The notes beneath the pieces are model-generated. The model was not told the DNA's origin, searched no databases, and worked only from the letters and a program-made list of their open reading frames with translations. 28,885 nt of DNA from DAOUBP01 sp034432655. GTDB taxonomy: Bacteria; Chloroflexota; Anaerolineae; CG2-30-64-16. The stretch is taken from assembly GCA_034432655.1 (NCBI GenBank), contig DAOUBP010000132.1, positions 1-28,885 on the forward strand, in the 5' to 3' direction. The position numbers and the translations under genes are program-made. Positions 1-7,681 of this stretch are shown one piece after another (the first letter of the stretch is position 1; each line of letters starts with the position of its first letter).

Positions 1-68
1 TGTCCGATCCGCATCAGGCCGCGCGGCCCGCACCCACGTCTCGGCCACCCACCCTCGCTCCTATCGCC

Positions 69-1013
69 GTGCTGCTCGAGCAGGCGCGCGAAGCGCTGCG
101 GGTGCAGCATTATGCCATCCGCACGGAGAGGGCCTACCTGGATTGGATTAAACGCTTCATTCATTACCACGGCAACCGCCATCCCCGTGAGCTCGGCGGT
201 CCCGAGGTGGCGGCCTTTCTCACGCACCTGGCGGTGGAGGGCCATGTGGCCGCGTCCACACAGAACCAGGCGTTAGCGGCCTTGCTCTTCCTTTACCGCG
301 AGGTCCTGCATCAGGAGCTGGATTATCCCATTGACTCCGTGCGCGCCCGTGAATCCCAACATCTGCCAGCCGTGCTGACCAGAGAGGAGGTCCGCCGCGT
401 GCTTGCCCAACTCTCCGGCATTCATCAGCTGCTGGGCAAACTCCTCTACGGCAGCGGCCTGCGCCTCCTCGAGGCGCTTCGCCTGCGCGTCAAGGACATA
501 GATTTCGAACGCCGCGCCATCATTGTGCGCGACACCAAGGGGGATGAGGACAGGGTCACCATGCTGCCCGACTCCCTGGTGGAGCCGCTCAAGGAGCACC
601 TGCGCTACGTCAAGCGCCTGCACGAGGAAGACCTGGCGAAGGGCCTCGGCGCGGTCTACCTGCCCGACGCGCTGGCGCGCAAGTATCCCAATGCTGCCCG
701 CGAATGGATCTGGCAGTACGTCTTCCCGTCCGACCGCCTCTCCACCGACCCGCGCTCCGGCGAGGTCCGTCGTCACCACCTGGACGAGAGCGGCCTCCAA
801 CGCGCCGTCCGTGCGGCCGCCAGAACGGCCGGCATCGAGAAACGCGTCTCCTGCCACACCTTCCGTCACTCTTTCGCCACCCACCTGCTCGAGAACGGCT
901 ACGACATCCGCACCGTGCAGGAGCTCCTGGGGCACAAAGACGTGAAAACCACTATGATCTACACCCACGTCCTCCAGCGCGGCGGCCTCGCCGTCCGCAG
1001 CCCGCTGGACTGA
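69..1013 (+). CDS. Integron-type tyrosine recombinase (IntI-like)
   Basis: A site-specific recombinase that would break and rejoin DNA through a covalent phosphotyrosine. The tyrosine-recombinase residues are all visible: R132 (in GSGLRL), K157 (TKGDED), H263 and R266 (CHTFRH), H289 (GH) and nucleophile Y298 (TTMIYTH). The N-terminal SAM-like core-binding domain covers about residues 1-95. Residues about 184-221 (including YLPDALARKYPNAAREW and QYVFPS) match the extra helix region that separates integron integrases from XerC/D, and the C-terminus (GGLAVRSPLD) is also IntI-like. The GTG at 69 is a provisional start: the frame is open back to the window edge, no ribosome binding site is seen, and IntI proteins usually carry about 15 more residues here, so the 5' end may lie outside. 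No attC sites or cassettes follow; the attI site would be expected upstream of this gene, beyond the window. The family call is strong; activity and host element are unknown. Confidence 0.88.
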   Translation: MLLEQAREALRVQHYAIRTERAYLDWIKRFIHYHGNRHPRELGGPEVAAFLTHLAVEGHVAASTQNQALAALLFLYREVLHQELDYPIDSVRARESQHLPAVLTREEVRRVLAQLSGIHQLLGKLLYGSGLRLLEALRLRVKDIDFERRAIIVRDTKGDEDRVTMLPDSLVEPLKEHLRYVKRLHEEDLAKGLGAVYLPDALARKYPNAAREWIWQYVFPSDRLSTDPRSGEVRRHHLDESGLQRAVRAAARTAGIEKRVSCHTFRHSFATHLLENGYDIRTVQELLGHKDVKTTMIYTHVLQRGGLAVRSPLD

Positions 1014-1032
1014 GCGCGCCGTCAACCTCGCG

Positions 1033-1061
1033 TTGTCAATCCTCCCCACCCATGCTACAAT
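1033..1061 (+). promoter_or_regulatory. Sigma-70-like promoter for arfB-pbp
   Basis: TTGTCA at 1033-1038 and TACAAT at 1056-1061 are separated by exactly 17 bp; each hexamer matches consensus at 5 of 6. Transcription would begin near 1068, giving a leader of about 78 nt that consists of short tandem repeats before the arfB ATG. It lies 20 bp after the integrase stop, so arfB is probably transcribed on its own. Confidence 0.65.
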
Positions 1062-1066
1062 CAGTG

Positions 1067-1145
1067 TTGGAAACTGGATACTGGATACTGGAAGCTGGTA
1101 TTCGCCATTCGCCGATTCGCCGATTCGCTGATTCGCCGATTCGCC
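1067..1145. repeat. Two short tandem repeats in the arfB leader
   Basis: Degenerate copies of GGATACT(GG) at about 1076-1098 are followed without a gap by copies of ATTCGCC/GATTCGCC at about 1100-1145, ending at the ATG of arfB. The whole leader between the probable start of transcription and the start codon is repeat. No conventional ribosome binding site is visible in it. Comparable short repeats lie before other genes in this window. Confidence 0.7.
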
Positions 1146-1589
1146 ATGTCCGAACCCACCGCCCTGCCCATCACCGCCGACCTGGCCATCCCCCTGGCTG
1201 AGCTGGACTTCCGCTTCAGCCGGAGCAGCGGGCCGGGCGGCCAGCACGTGCAGCGCAGCGACACCCGCGTCGAGCTGCTGTTCGACGTCGCCCGCTCCCC
1301 CTCCCTTACCGACGAGCAGCGGGCGCGCATCCAGGCCCGGCTGGCCGGCTATCTTGACGGCGCCGGTGTGCTGCATCTTTTCTCTTCGGCCACGCGCAGC
1401 CAGCTGGCCAATCGCGCCGACGTCATCGCCCGTTTTCAGAACCTGCTGGCCGCCGCGCTGCGGCCGCGCAAACACCGCATCGCCACCCGCCCCTCGCCGG
1501 CCGCCCGCGCGCGCCGCCTGGCCGGCAAACGCGCCCGGAGCCAGATCAAACAGGCCCGGCGCAAGGTGGACGACTATGATGACTTCTGA
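1146..1589 (+). CDS. arfB: Peptidyl-tRNA hydrolase ArfB, ribosome rescue factor
   Basis: Releases nascent peptides from ribosomes stalled on mRNAs without a stop codon by hydrolysing peptidyl-tRNA in the peptidyl-transferase centre. The catalytic GGQ motif is at residues 31-33 in SSGPGGQHVQ, the form found in small class-I release-factor-like proteins. At 147 residues it is the usual length for ArfB/YaeJ and lacks the codon-recognition domain of RF1/RF2. The tail from about residue 118 is rich in Arg and Lys, as expected for the segment that ArfB threads into the empty mRNA channel. The ATG at 1146 directly follows the tandem repeats. The 3' end overlaps the start of the following PBP gene by 14 nt, so the two are probably co-transcribed from the promoter at 1033. 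Confidence 0.92.
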   Translation: MSEPTALPITADLAIPLAELDFRFSRSSGPGGQHVQRSDTRVELLFDVARSPSLTDEQRARIQARLAGYLDGAGVLHLFSSATRSQLANRADVIARFQNLLAAALRPRKHRIATRPSPAARARRLAGKRARSQIKQARRKVDDYDDF

Positions 1590-4401
1590 AGTCTGCCCTC
1601 GAACGAATTCGGCGCGGGGCCCGACGCCCCTTTTGCTTTTGCTCTCCCTCCTGCTCTTTCTCGCCGGCTGCCTGCCGCCCCCCACCGACCAGCTCGGCGG
1701 CCGGCCCGCGTCCGACCCCCTGGACGCAGTGGAGGCGTACCTGCAACGCTATCAGCCCGGGCCTACGCCCCGCGTCTTCCAGACCACCCGCATCTACGAC
1801 CGTCGTGGCGCGTTGCTGGCCGAGCTCTGGGAGGAGGGCCGGCGCACCTGGGTCGGCCTCGATCGCATCTCCCCGCACCTGATCAACGCCACCATCGCCA
1901 CCGAGGATGCCACCTTCTACAGCAACGTCGGCGTTGATCCCGCGCGCATCTTCGGCGCCGCATTGCGCAACGCGCAGGAGGGCCAGGTCGTCTCCGGCGC
2001 CAGCACCATCACCATGCAGCTCGCGCGCAACCTTTTCCTGGGGCCCGAGCAGCGCTACAGCCAAACCATGGACCGCAAGCTGCTGGAGGCCGGCCTGGCC
2101 CAGGAGCTCACTGCGCTCTTCAGCAAGGATGAGCTGTTGGAGATGTACCTCAATCTGCTGAACTACGGCCATCTCGCCTACGGGCCCGAGGCCGCCAGCC
2201 AGGTCTACTTCGGCAAGCCCGCGGCGGCCTTGACCCTGGCCGAGGCCGCGCTGCTGGCCGGCATCCCCCAGGGGCCCGCCTATCTCGACCCCTTCCGTGA
2301 CTTCCCGGCCGCCAAGGCGCGCCAGCGCGTGGTGCTCGACCTGATGGCCCGTCATGGCTACCTGTCCCAGGAGCAGGCCGACGCCGCTTATGCCGAGCCC
2401 CTGGCCCTCAACCCCGACCCCGACCGCCGTGTCTTTTTGGCGCCCCATTTCGTGTTCTACGTGCAGGATGTGCTGGATGCCCGCCTGGGCCAGGGCGTTG
2501 CCGTGCGGGCCGGCCTGACGGTCACCACCACCCTTGACCTGCGCTTTCAGGACCTGGCCCAGGAGATCGTGGCGCGTACCGTGGCCGCGTTGGGGCCGAA
2601 ACACGACCTGACCAACGCCGCGTTGGTGGCGCTGCGCCCCTTCTCCGGCGAGGTGTTGGCTATGGTCGGCAGCGCCGCTTTCGGGGACGAGCGCATCAGC
2701 GGCCAGGTGAACGTGGCCCGCAGCCCCCGCCAGCCGGGCAGCGCCATCAAGCCGCTCCTCTACGCGCTCGCGTTCGACCAGAACCTGATCAGCCCGGCCA
2801 GCGTGTTGTGGGATATCCCCGTGGTCTACGACCTGGGCAACGGCCTGCAGTACAAGCCGACCAACTACGACGGCAAGTTCCACGGCCCCGTCACCGTCCG
2901 GACGGCCCTGGCCAACAGCTACAACATCCCGGCCGTCAAGCTGCTGGACGCGGTCACGGTGGAGCGCCTGTTGCAGCGGGCCGCGGCCTTCGGCATCCGC
3001 AGCCTGGACCGGGGCAGCGACTGGTATGGCCTCAGCCTGACCCTGGGCGGCGGCGAGGTGACCTTGCTGGAGCTCACCGCGGCCTACGCCGCCCTGGCCA
3101 GCGAAGGCCGCCAGGTCGCGGCCGAGCCGATCCTGGCAGTGGTGGATAGCCGTGGCCGGCCCGTCCCCCTGGCCCTGCGGCCGCCGGGCGAGCCGTTGCA
3201 GGCCGTTTCCCCCGCGGCCGCGTTTCTGGTGACCGACATCCTGGCCGACAACAAGGCCCGCACTCCCATGTTCGGCGCCGACAGCCCGCTGCGGCTGACG
3301 CGGCCGGCCGCGGCCAAGACCGGCACCACCGATGACTGGCGCGATAACTGGACCCTGGGCTACACGCGCTTCCTGGTGGCGGGTGTGTGGGCGGGCAACA
3401 CCGACGGCCGGCCCATGAAGAAGGTGAGCGGGGTGGCCGGCGCGGGGCCGGTCTGGCACGACTTCATGGAAGGGGTCCTGGCCGATCCGGCTTTGCTGGC
3501 CGCCCTCGCTGCGCCCTCCGATCCGGCGGCCTGGGCCTTCCAGCCGCCTCCTGTGGTGGAGCAACGGCCTGACTGTCCGCCGGGGCTGGCCTGCCGGGAG
3601 GGGGGCGAGTATTTCAGCCGCGCCTGGCTGGATGCTGCCGGCGAGGCCGGCCCGTTGGCCGACAGCGTGGCCCTGGTGCCCTCTGCGCCCGTCTATGCCG
3701 CGTTGCCAGATGCCGGCCGTTGGACCGCCTATTGCCGGACGGAGCCGGCCGCAGTGCGGCCCCTGCTGACCCTGCCCGACCGGCCGGGCCTGCCGACAAC
3801 GGAAGCCGGGGCAGAGCCTGTCGGGTTTGACCCGCCAATAGAGGAGGAGCGTTTGCGAGCCGTCGCCTGGAGCCTGCGCCACCCCACCGCAGTAGACCTG
3901 GGCCCGTGCGACGCGCTGGCCGACCTGGTGCCGCGCGCCCTGGCGTTGGACCCCCAGCCCGGCGATGACGCGCTGCAGGTCCTGGTGGACCTGGCAGCCG
4001 CCCTGGACCCGACGGCCGGCCCCGTGCCGGGCGACATCACGCTGCCCGTCCAGGCCGTCGCGCCGGCCGACTACCGCTACTTCCCCCGGGACATCAGCCA
4101 CCACAACGTCTGTCCCGGCCACTACATCGTCGGCCAGGTGTTGAACCGGTCCGGCGCGGCCGTGGCCGGCGTGCATATCGTGCTGGTGGACGAATGGGGC
4201 AACCGCGCCGACGCGTGGAGCAAGAGCGGGGAGAGCGATTACGGCCGCTACGACTTCCCCATCAACAGCTTCGCCAATCGCTACACCCTGACCGTGGTGG
4301 ATGAGGCCGGGACGCCGATCAGCCCGCCGGTGGTGGTGGAGCACCTGCAAGGCAGCGGCGGCGACGCGCCGTGCCACACGGTGGATTGGATCGGCCCCTG
4401 A
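1576..4401 (+). CDS. Class A penicillin-binding protein (PBP1A/1C type), predicted lipoprotein
   Basis: A bifunctional peptidoglycan synthase joining glycan polymerisation (GT51) and peptide cross-linking. The start is the ATG at 1576 or 1579, overlapping the arfB stop; the frame is open further upstream but that part lies in arfB. The GT51 domain (about 50-235) has E110-D111 in TEDATFY and GASTITMQLARN at 141-152. The transpeptidase domain shows the three active-site motifs: S389-x-x-K392 (PGSAIKP), S448-Y-N450 and K581-T-G583. The C-terminal extension, from about 700 to 941, ends in a beta-sandwich-like segment (GQVLNRSGAAVAGVHIVLVD) resembling regulatory-like carboxypeptidase folds. The N-terminus is a hydrophobic stretch ending in L29-A-G-C32, a lipobox followed by Pro residues, so it may be lipid-anchored rather than held by the usual transmembrane helix. 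The enzyme assignment is secure; the lipid anchor is a prediction. Confidence 0.93.
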   Translation: MMTSEVCPRTNSARGPTPLLLLLSLLLFLAGCLPPPTDQLGGRPASDPLDAVEAYLQRYQPGPTPRVFQTTRIYDRRGALLAELWEEGRRTWVGLDRISPHLINATIATEDATFYSNVGVDPARIFGAALRNAQEGQVVSGASTITMQLARNLFLGPEQRYSQTMDRKLLEAGLAQELTALFSKDELLEMYLNLLNYGHLAYGPEAASQVYFGKPAAALTLAEAALLAGIPQGPAYLDPFRDFPAAKARQRVVLDLMARHGYLSQEQADAAYAEPLALNPDPDRRVFLAPHFVFYVQDVLDARLGQGVAVRAGLTVTTTLDLRFQDLAQEIVARTVAALGPKHDLTNAALVALRPFSGEVLAMVGSAAFGDERISGQVNVARSPRQPGSAIKPLLYALAFDQNLISPASVLWDIPVVYDLGNGLQYKPTNYDGKFHGPVTVRTALANSYNIPAVKLLDAVTVERLLQRAAAFGIRSLDRGSDWYGLSLTLGGGEVTLLELTAAYAALASEGRQVAAEPILAVVDSRGRPVPLALRPPGEPLQAVSPAAAFLVTDILADNKARTPMFGADSPLRLTRPAAAKTGTTDDWRDNWTLGYTRFLVAGVWAGNTDGRPMKKVSGVAGAGPVWHDFMEGVLADPALLAALAAPSDPAAWAFQPPPVVEQRPDCPPGLACREGGEYFSRAWLDAAGEAGPLADSVALVPSAPVYAALPDAGRWTAYCRTEPAAVRPLLTLPDRPGLPTTEAGAEPVGFDPPIEEERLRAVAWSLRHPTAVDLGPCDALADLVPRALALDPQPGDDALQVLVDLAAALDPTAGPVPGDITLPVQAVAPADYRYFPRDISHHNVCPGHYIVGQVLNRSGAAVAGVHIVLVDEWGNRADAWSKSGESDYGRYDFPINSFANRYTLTVVDEAGTPISPPVVVEHLQGSGGDAPCHTVDWIGP

Positions 4402-4402
4402 G

Positions 4403-5257
4403 CTACTTGTGCTTGATGCGGCTGTAGTCCGGCTCCACAAAGCCGGCCGTGCGGCGTAACACGCTGAGCTGTTCGGCCACCGCCTCGCTAGCACGCGCGT
4501 AGTCCCCGCGCGGCAGCTCAAAGCGTTCCAGCGCCACCAACAGATGGCGGGCCAGCAGCGGCGCGAAGTAGTTCAGGTGCACGTTCCAGCGGGGATACGC
4601 GCCCACAAAATAGAAGGGCAGCCCCCCGCTGTAGCGGGCCTGTACCATCTCCAGCGAGCGGTAAAGCTGCGGGTGCAGCACCGGCTTGTGCGGCAGCGCC
4701 AGGCCGGCCATCGGCGCCAGCATGCACACGTAGCCGACTGGGTGCTGGGTGAACATCTCCACCAGCGCTCGCAGGTAGCGCGTGTTCACCCCCTGGTGCA
4801 TGCGATCCAGAATTGCGCTGAGCCGGGGGTTGGCCAGCTCGAAATCACGGGCGATGGGCAGGAACCGCACCCCCGGCGCGCCCCGTTCGATGCCCTGTAC
4901 CAGCTTGTGGAACGCCCAGGTGCGCAGCCGGTAACGCAGCGATGGCCAGCCCTGCGGATCCACCCGCATGTCCAGGTGTGCGGCGTAAGGGATCAGCACG
5001 CCGCACACCTGTTTCAGCACCCCACCCAGGCCCAGCGCCAGCGGCAGCGCGTCGAACGCGTAATGGTGGTCAATGAACACCACCGCGTCCCCGGTTGTCA
5101 GGTGCGCGTCCAGCGAGCGCAGCGCGGCCTGCGTGCCGGGGCGGGGATCAATCTGCACCACCCAGCGCTTCCACCCTTTCAGCACAGCTCGCGTCAGGGG
5201 GTTGAACCCCTGATACAGGTCTTCCTCTGTAATCGGCCGGTCAACTTGCGTTTCCAT
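4403..5257 (-). CDS. Uncharacterised protein, possible PlsC-like acyltransferase
   Basis: A 284-residue protein that I do not recognise with confidence. Near residue 60 a hydrophobic strand (GDAVVFIDHH) leads into D63-H-H-Y-A-F-D69, which fits the HX4D catalytic motif of glycerophosphate acyltransferases (H64 to D69). A later stretch (LAPMAGLALPHKP, about 180-192) could serve as a substrate-binding loop, but no clear FPEG-type motif is present. It contains no strong signal peptide and only short hydrophobic stretches, so a peripheral or cytosolic protein is likely. It converges on the PBP gene with one base between the two stop codons. An AGAGAAGG stretch about 10 nt before the ATG can act as ribosome binding site. 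The acyltransferase idea rests on one short motif. Confidence 0.6.
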   Translation of the reverse strand: METQVDRPITEEDLYQGFNPLTRAVLKGWKRWVVQIDPRPGTQAALRSLDAHLTTGDAVVFIDHHYAFDALPLALGLGGVLKQVCGVLIPYAAHLDMRVDPQGWPSLRYRLRTWAFHKLVQGIERGAPGVRFLPIARDFELANPRLSAILDRMHQGVNTRYLRALVEMFTQHPVGYVCMLAPMAGLALPHKPVLHPQLYRSLEMVQARYSGGLPFYFVGAYPRWNVHLNYFAPLLARHLLVALERFELPRGDYARASEAVAEQLSVLRRTAGFVEPDYSRIKHK

Positions 5258-5275
5258 CGTCGAGCGCCTTCTCTT

Positions 5276-5304
5276 TTGACGTTCTATCCTTTTCCGGTTA
5301 TACT
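5276..5304 (+). promoter_or_regulatory. Promoter for a probably leaderless mRNA
   Basis: TTGACG at 5276-5281 and TATACT at 5299-5304 with a 17-bp spacer. The ATG of the downstream gene is at 5312, only 7 nt after the -10 box, which is where transcription would start. No ribosome binding site fits in between. Confidence 0.7.
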
Positions 5305-5311
5305 CCCGGCC

Positions 5312-6364
5312 ATGCGCATGCGGTCGTTCACGAGTCGGGGGACGGGTGCCGGGTCACTCGTCCTTCATTTTTGCTTGCTGTGCTTCATCGCCGGTTGGGC
5401 CCTGGCCATGCCGGCGTCCGTCGCTGCACAGCACGGTTGTGATTCCGGGAATCTGATCCCTAACTGCAACTTCGATACCTTTTACGGCAGTCCGCCCCGC
5501 CAGATCCCGGTCGGTTGGGTGCCCTTTGTGCTGGCCGGCGATCTCACCTTCATGCAAGATGTGGACACCTTTTGGGGCGCGCCCAGCCTGCGCATGTGGT
5601 CGGACGGCGGCACCTTCGTGGCCGGCATTTACACTCAGGTGAGCGGGCTGCAGCCCGGTGTGGCCTACAAGGCATCCATCGGCTGGGGCGCGCCCAATGA
5701 GCCGGACGCGTTCGGCCGGCGGCTGGGCATTGACCCCACGGGCGGTACCGACCCCAACGCGCCGACCGTCGTCTGGGGGCCGCTGCACCGCGGCCCGGGC
5801 CGCTTTCTCAACGGCCCGCCGCCGGAGGTGAACATTGACGTTTCAGCGGTGGCTCGCTCCTCCACGGTGACGGTGTTCGTCTACGTGGACCACAACTACT
5901 CCACGGGCCAGAATTTTATCTTCATCGACGCGGTCAGCCTGGTGGTAGACCCGGTGCAACCGGCTGTGGTGCCCACCGACACCCCGGCGCCCACCCGGCC
6001 TGTCGCGGTCGCGTCCCAGCCGACGCGACGCCCCAGCGCCACCCCGTCGGCCACCGCCACGGAAACCGCCACCTTGACCCCCACCCCGACTGAGACGGCC
6101 ACGCCGACCGTGACCCCGACAGCAACGGTCACCCCGACGCCGACCGTTACCTACACACCTACGCCGACGCCCACCTCCACCCTGCCCCCGCGGCCGACCG
6201 CAACGCCGGCCCCCTCGGCGGCCACTGTTGCGCCTCCGGCCCGCCCGGCAGCCGCTGGGTGGCTGCTGACAGGCGGCATCGGCGCCCTGGCCGGCGCTGG
6301 GTTGTTGGGGGTCCTGGGGGCCCTTTTCGCCGGCCAGAGGCGGGGCCAAGGCGCCGCTGAATGA
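5312..6364 (+). CDS. Secreted surface protein with Pro/Thr stalk and C-terminal membrane anchor
   Basis: A 350-residue extracytoplasmic protein of unknown function. A signal peptide is visible at residues 1-41 (hydrophobic LVLHFCLLCFIAGWALA, then an ASVAAQ-type cleavage site). The mature N-terminal domain, about 42-212, contains NLIPNCNFD, PVGWVPF and GLQPGVAY, a pattern typical of beta-sandwich carbohydrate-binding-like domains. From about 213 to 308 the protein is a low-complexity stalk of PTPT/TATPT units, followed by one hydrophobic helix (WLLTGGIGALAGAGLLGVLG) and a short basic tail (QRRGQ). The frame is open upstream, but that part is antisense to the neighbouring gene, and the promoter at 5276 fixes the ATG at 5312. 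This architecture suggests a ligand-binding domain displayed on the cell surface; the ligand cannot be told from sequence. The TGA stop lies at the first base of the MITE-like element that follows. Confidence 0.85.
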   Translation: MRMRSFTSRGTGAGSLVLHFCLLCFIAGWALAMPASVAAQHGCDSGNLIPNCNFDTFYGSPPRQIPVGWVPFVLAGDLTFMQDVDTFWGAPSLRMWSDGGTFVAGIYTQVSGLQPGVAYKASIGWGAPNEPDAFGRRLGIDPTGGTDPNAPTVVWGPLHRGPGRFLNGPPPEVNIDVSAVARSSTVTVFVYVDHNYSTGQNFIFIDAVSLVVDPVQPAVVPTDTPAPTRPVAVASQPTRRPSATPSATATETATLTPTPTETATPTVTPTATVTPTPTVTYTPTPTPTSTLPPRPTATPAPSAATVAPPARPAAAGWLLTGGIGALAGAGLLGVLGALFAGQRRGQGAAE

Positions 6365-6681
6365 TGGATATTACGAATTTATTCGGCTAATGGGCGAGGC
6401 GTCTCGCAACGGCCGCCCGCACGACCACACGTGCACCTGCACACACCGCAGGTGCAGTGCAGGTGTAAATGGCTCGCGCTACTGAGCAGCGCCCGGTCAA
6501 CCGGGCTGGCCTGCCGCGTGGGCGCCGATCTGGCCCCGTTTACGGGGCGCCACCTGGTAGCAAGGACGATTCACACTTGCACCTGCGGCGCAAGCGCAGG
6601 TATCGCCGGGCGGCCTCGCACGACCAGCAGCGCGTTGGAAGAAGCGATTAGCGGATTAGTTTCTTAAGTTTCATAATTCAG
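6362..6681. mobile_element. MITE-like intergenic element with imperfect inverted ends
   Basis: This fills the 340-bp gap between two convergent genes and has no convincing ORF. Its left end (about 6362-6391, containing TTTATTCGGCTAAT) and its right end read on the minus strand (about 6676-6645, containing TTATGAA, CTAATCCG, CTAATCGC) are related to each other and to the ends of the element at 16514-16757. The interior is a series of hairpins listed separately. It encodes no transposase, so any mobility would need one supplied elsewhere. The inverted relationship is imperfect (about 19 of 30 positions at the left end against the best copy), so the call is tentative. Confidence 0.5.
6394..6615. 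other. Cluster of hairpins inside a 9-bp closing stem, candidate structured RNA or folded DNA
   Basis: GGCCGCCCG (6411-6419) is exactly complementary to CGGGCGGCC (6607-6615). Between them are perfect hairpins GCACCTGC/GCAGGTGC (6433-6440, 6448-6455), GCCCGG/CCGGGC with a TCAA loop (6491-6506), GCCCCGT/ACGGGGC (6533-6548) and ACCTGCG/CGCAGGT (6581-6601). A further 5-bp hairpin GCGAG/CTCGC lies just outside at 6394-6407. The motif CACCTGC or its complement occurs four times. It does not match tmRNA, RNase P RNA, SRP RNA or a riboswitch that I can recognise. Confidence 0.45.
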
Positions 6682-6692
6682 CGCCCGGTAAG

Positions 6693-6716
6693 ATAAAAAG
6701 TGCGCTCAAGCGCACT
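6693..6716 (-). terminator. Intrinsic terminator of trmI, stop codon in the loop
   Basis: Read on the minus strand: AGTGCGCT, loop TG, AGCGCACT, then TTTTTATC. The stem is a perfect 8 bp followed by a T run, a textbook Rho-independent terminator. The TGA stop codon of trmI (6708-6706) sits at the loop of this hairpin, so terminator and coding sequence overlap. Confidence 0.82.
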
Positions 6717-7614
6717 GATCTCCCCGTCTTTCCATCTCCCCCTCGCCATTTCTTCGCCTCTCCTGCTCCTCCCGTTGCGCCATAGCCAGCCGGCCCACAT
6801 AGGTCCGCCGTTTCTTATCGAACTCCCAGCGCAATGACTCGTCGTCGGCCGCAATTTTGCGCGCAAAGATCAGGAACGCGCTGTGCGCCGCCATACGATC
6901 TTCGGGCCGCAGCCGCTCCGGTGTCGTCTTCCAGGGCCGCTCCAGGATCTCGGACACGGTGATATCCCCAAACGGCAGCTTCTTCATCGCGGCCACCAGG
7001 TCGGCCACCTGGTTCACAGTGGGCACCAGCGCGCCGAAGAAGCCGCTGCCCTTCAAAGCGTTCCATGCGTGTGCCAGGAAATACCATGGCTCCCGTAAGT
7101 CCAGGAAGACCGCGTCCACAGCGGTCTCGTGGAAGCCGTTGCTGATGTCCTCGTTATACAACGTGACATAAGGGAGCAGTCCCAGTTGCGCCAGGTTGGC
7201 GCGCGCCATTTCGAAGGAGTCGGCCCGCGTCTCATAGCTATACACATGGCCGGTCGGCATCACCGCCCGGGCCAGCACCAGCGTCAACCCGCCGCTGCCG
7301 GTGCCCGCTTCCACCACCTTACGGCCCGGGTAAAGGCTGAGCCGGAGCACGATCTGCGCGGCGTCCTTGCTGTAGATGATTTGGGTGGTGCGGGGAAGCT
7401 CGTGGATCAGGTCGTAGGTGGAAGGCTCCAACGCCAGAAAAGCGGCCTGATGTTGGGTGTAGACGGTGCGCCCCAACGGCGCGCCGATCAAGTCGTCGTG
7501 GCGGATCGCGCCGCGGTGGCTGTGCCACTCTTCGCCTTGTTTCAGGCGGATCAAGTAGTGTTTGCGGTCAGGGCTGACCAGCAGGACCAGGTCTCCTTCT
7601 TGGGCAACGGCCAT
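6706..7614 (-). CDS. trmI: tRNA (adenine(58)-N1)-methyltransferase TrmI
   Basis: Methylates N1 of adenine 58 in the T-loop of tRNA using S-adenosylmethionine. The SAM-binding motif VVEAGTGSGGLTL is preceded by QIIYSKDAAQIVLRL, typical of the TrmI/Trm61 family, and a later FLDLREPW matches the conserved D-x-x-x-P-W segment. The N-terminal beta domain (about 1-70) contains SHRGAIRHDDLIG, also characteristic. I place the start at the ATG at 7614 (302 residues): GAGGTG precedes it and the minus-strand promoter at 7674-7645 lies between it and the more distal in-frame start at 7674, which would be upstream of the transcript. The C-terminal 35 residues are basic and low-complexity (QEERRRNGEGEMERRGD-like) and may be a late addition. 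It is divergently transcribed from the gene at 7766 and closed by its own terminator. Confidence 0.92.
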   Translation of the reverse strand: MAVAQEGDLVLLVSPDRKHYLIRLKQGEEWHSHRGAIRHDDLIGAPLGRTVYTQHQAAFLALEPSTYDLIHELPRTTQIIYSKDAAQIVLRLSLYPGRKVVEAGTGSGGLTLVLARAVMPTGHVYSYETRADSFEMARANLAQLGLLPYVTLYNEDISNGFHETAVDAVFLDLREPWYFLAHAWNALKGSGFFGALVPTVNQVADLVAAMKKLPFGDITVSEILERPWKTTPERLRPEDRMAAHSAFLIFARKIAADDESLRWEFDKKRRTYVGRLAMAQREEQERRRNGEGEMERRGDQCA

Positions 7615-7644
7615 GTGTCTCCACCTCGGGTTGGGCTGGTCCTC

Positions 7645-7674
7645 ATTATAATCCTTATGCCCGGCAGGCACCAA
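7645..7674 (-). promoter_or_regulatory. Promoter of trmI
   Basis: On the minus strand, TTGGTG (7674-7669) and a perfect TATAAT (7650-7645) are 18 bp apart, giving a start near 7638 and a leader of about 24 nt. Its -35 box is 7 bp from the -35 box of the divergent promoter at 7682, so one bound factor could affect both. Confidence 0.6.
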
Positions 7675-7681
7675 TGGACGG

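Noticed and set aside
1546..4521. A 991-codon open frame on the minus strand opposite the PBP gene
   Set aside because: It is antisense to a gene with all GT51 and transpeptidase motifs, and its Arg/Gly/Gln/His-rich composition is what a GC-rich complementary strand gives.
4544..5311. A 256-codon upstream extension of the stalk protein
   Set aside because: This part is antisense to the 4403-5257 gene; the promoter at 5276 and signal peptide fix the start at 5312.
6404..6640. An integron attC site, given the IntI-like gene nearby
   Set aside because: A CAAC/GTTG pair brackets the hairpins, but the flanks do not fit RYYYAAC and GTTRRRY, the length is too great, and it lies between unrelated convergent genes.
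6431..6667. Short open frames in the gap after the stalk protein
   Set aside because: They run across strong hairpins, have no ribosome binding site and show no sequence typical of a protein.
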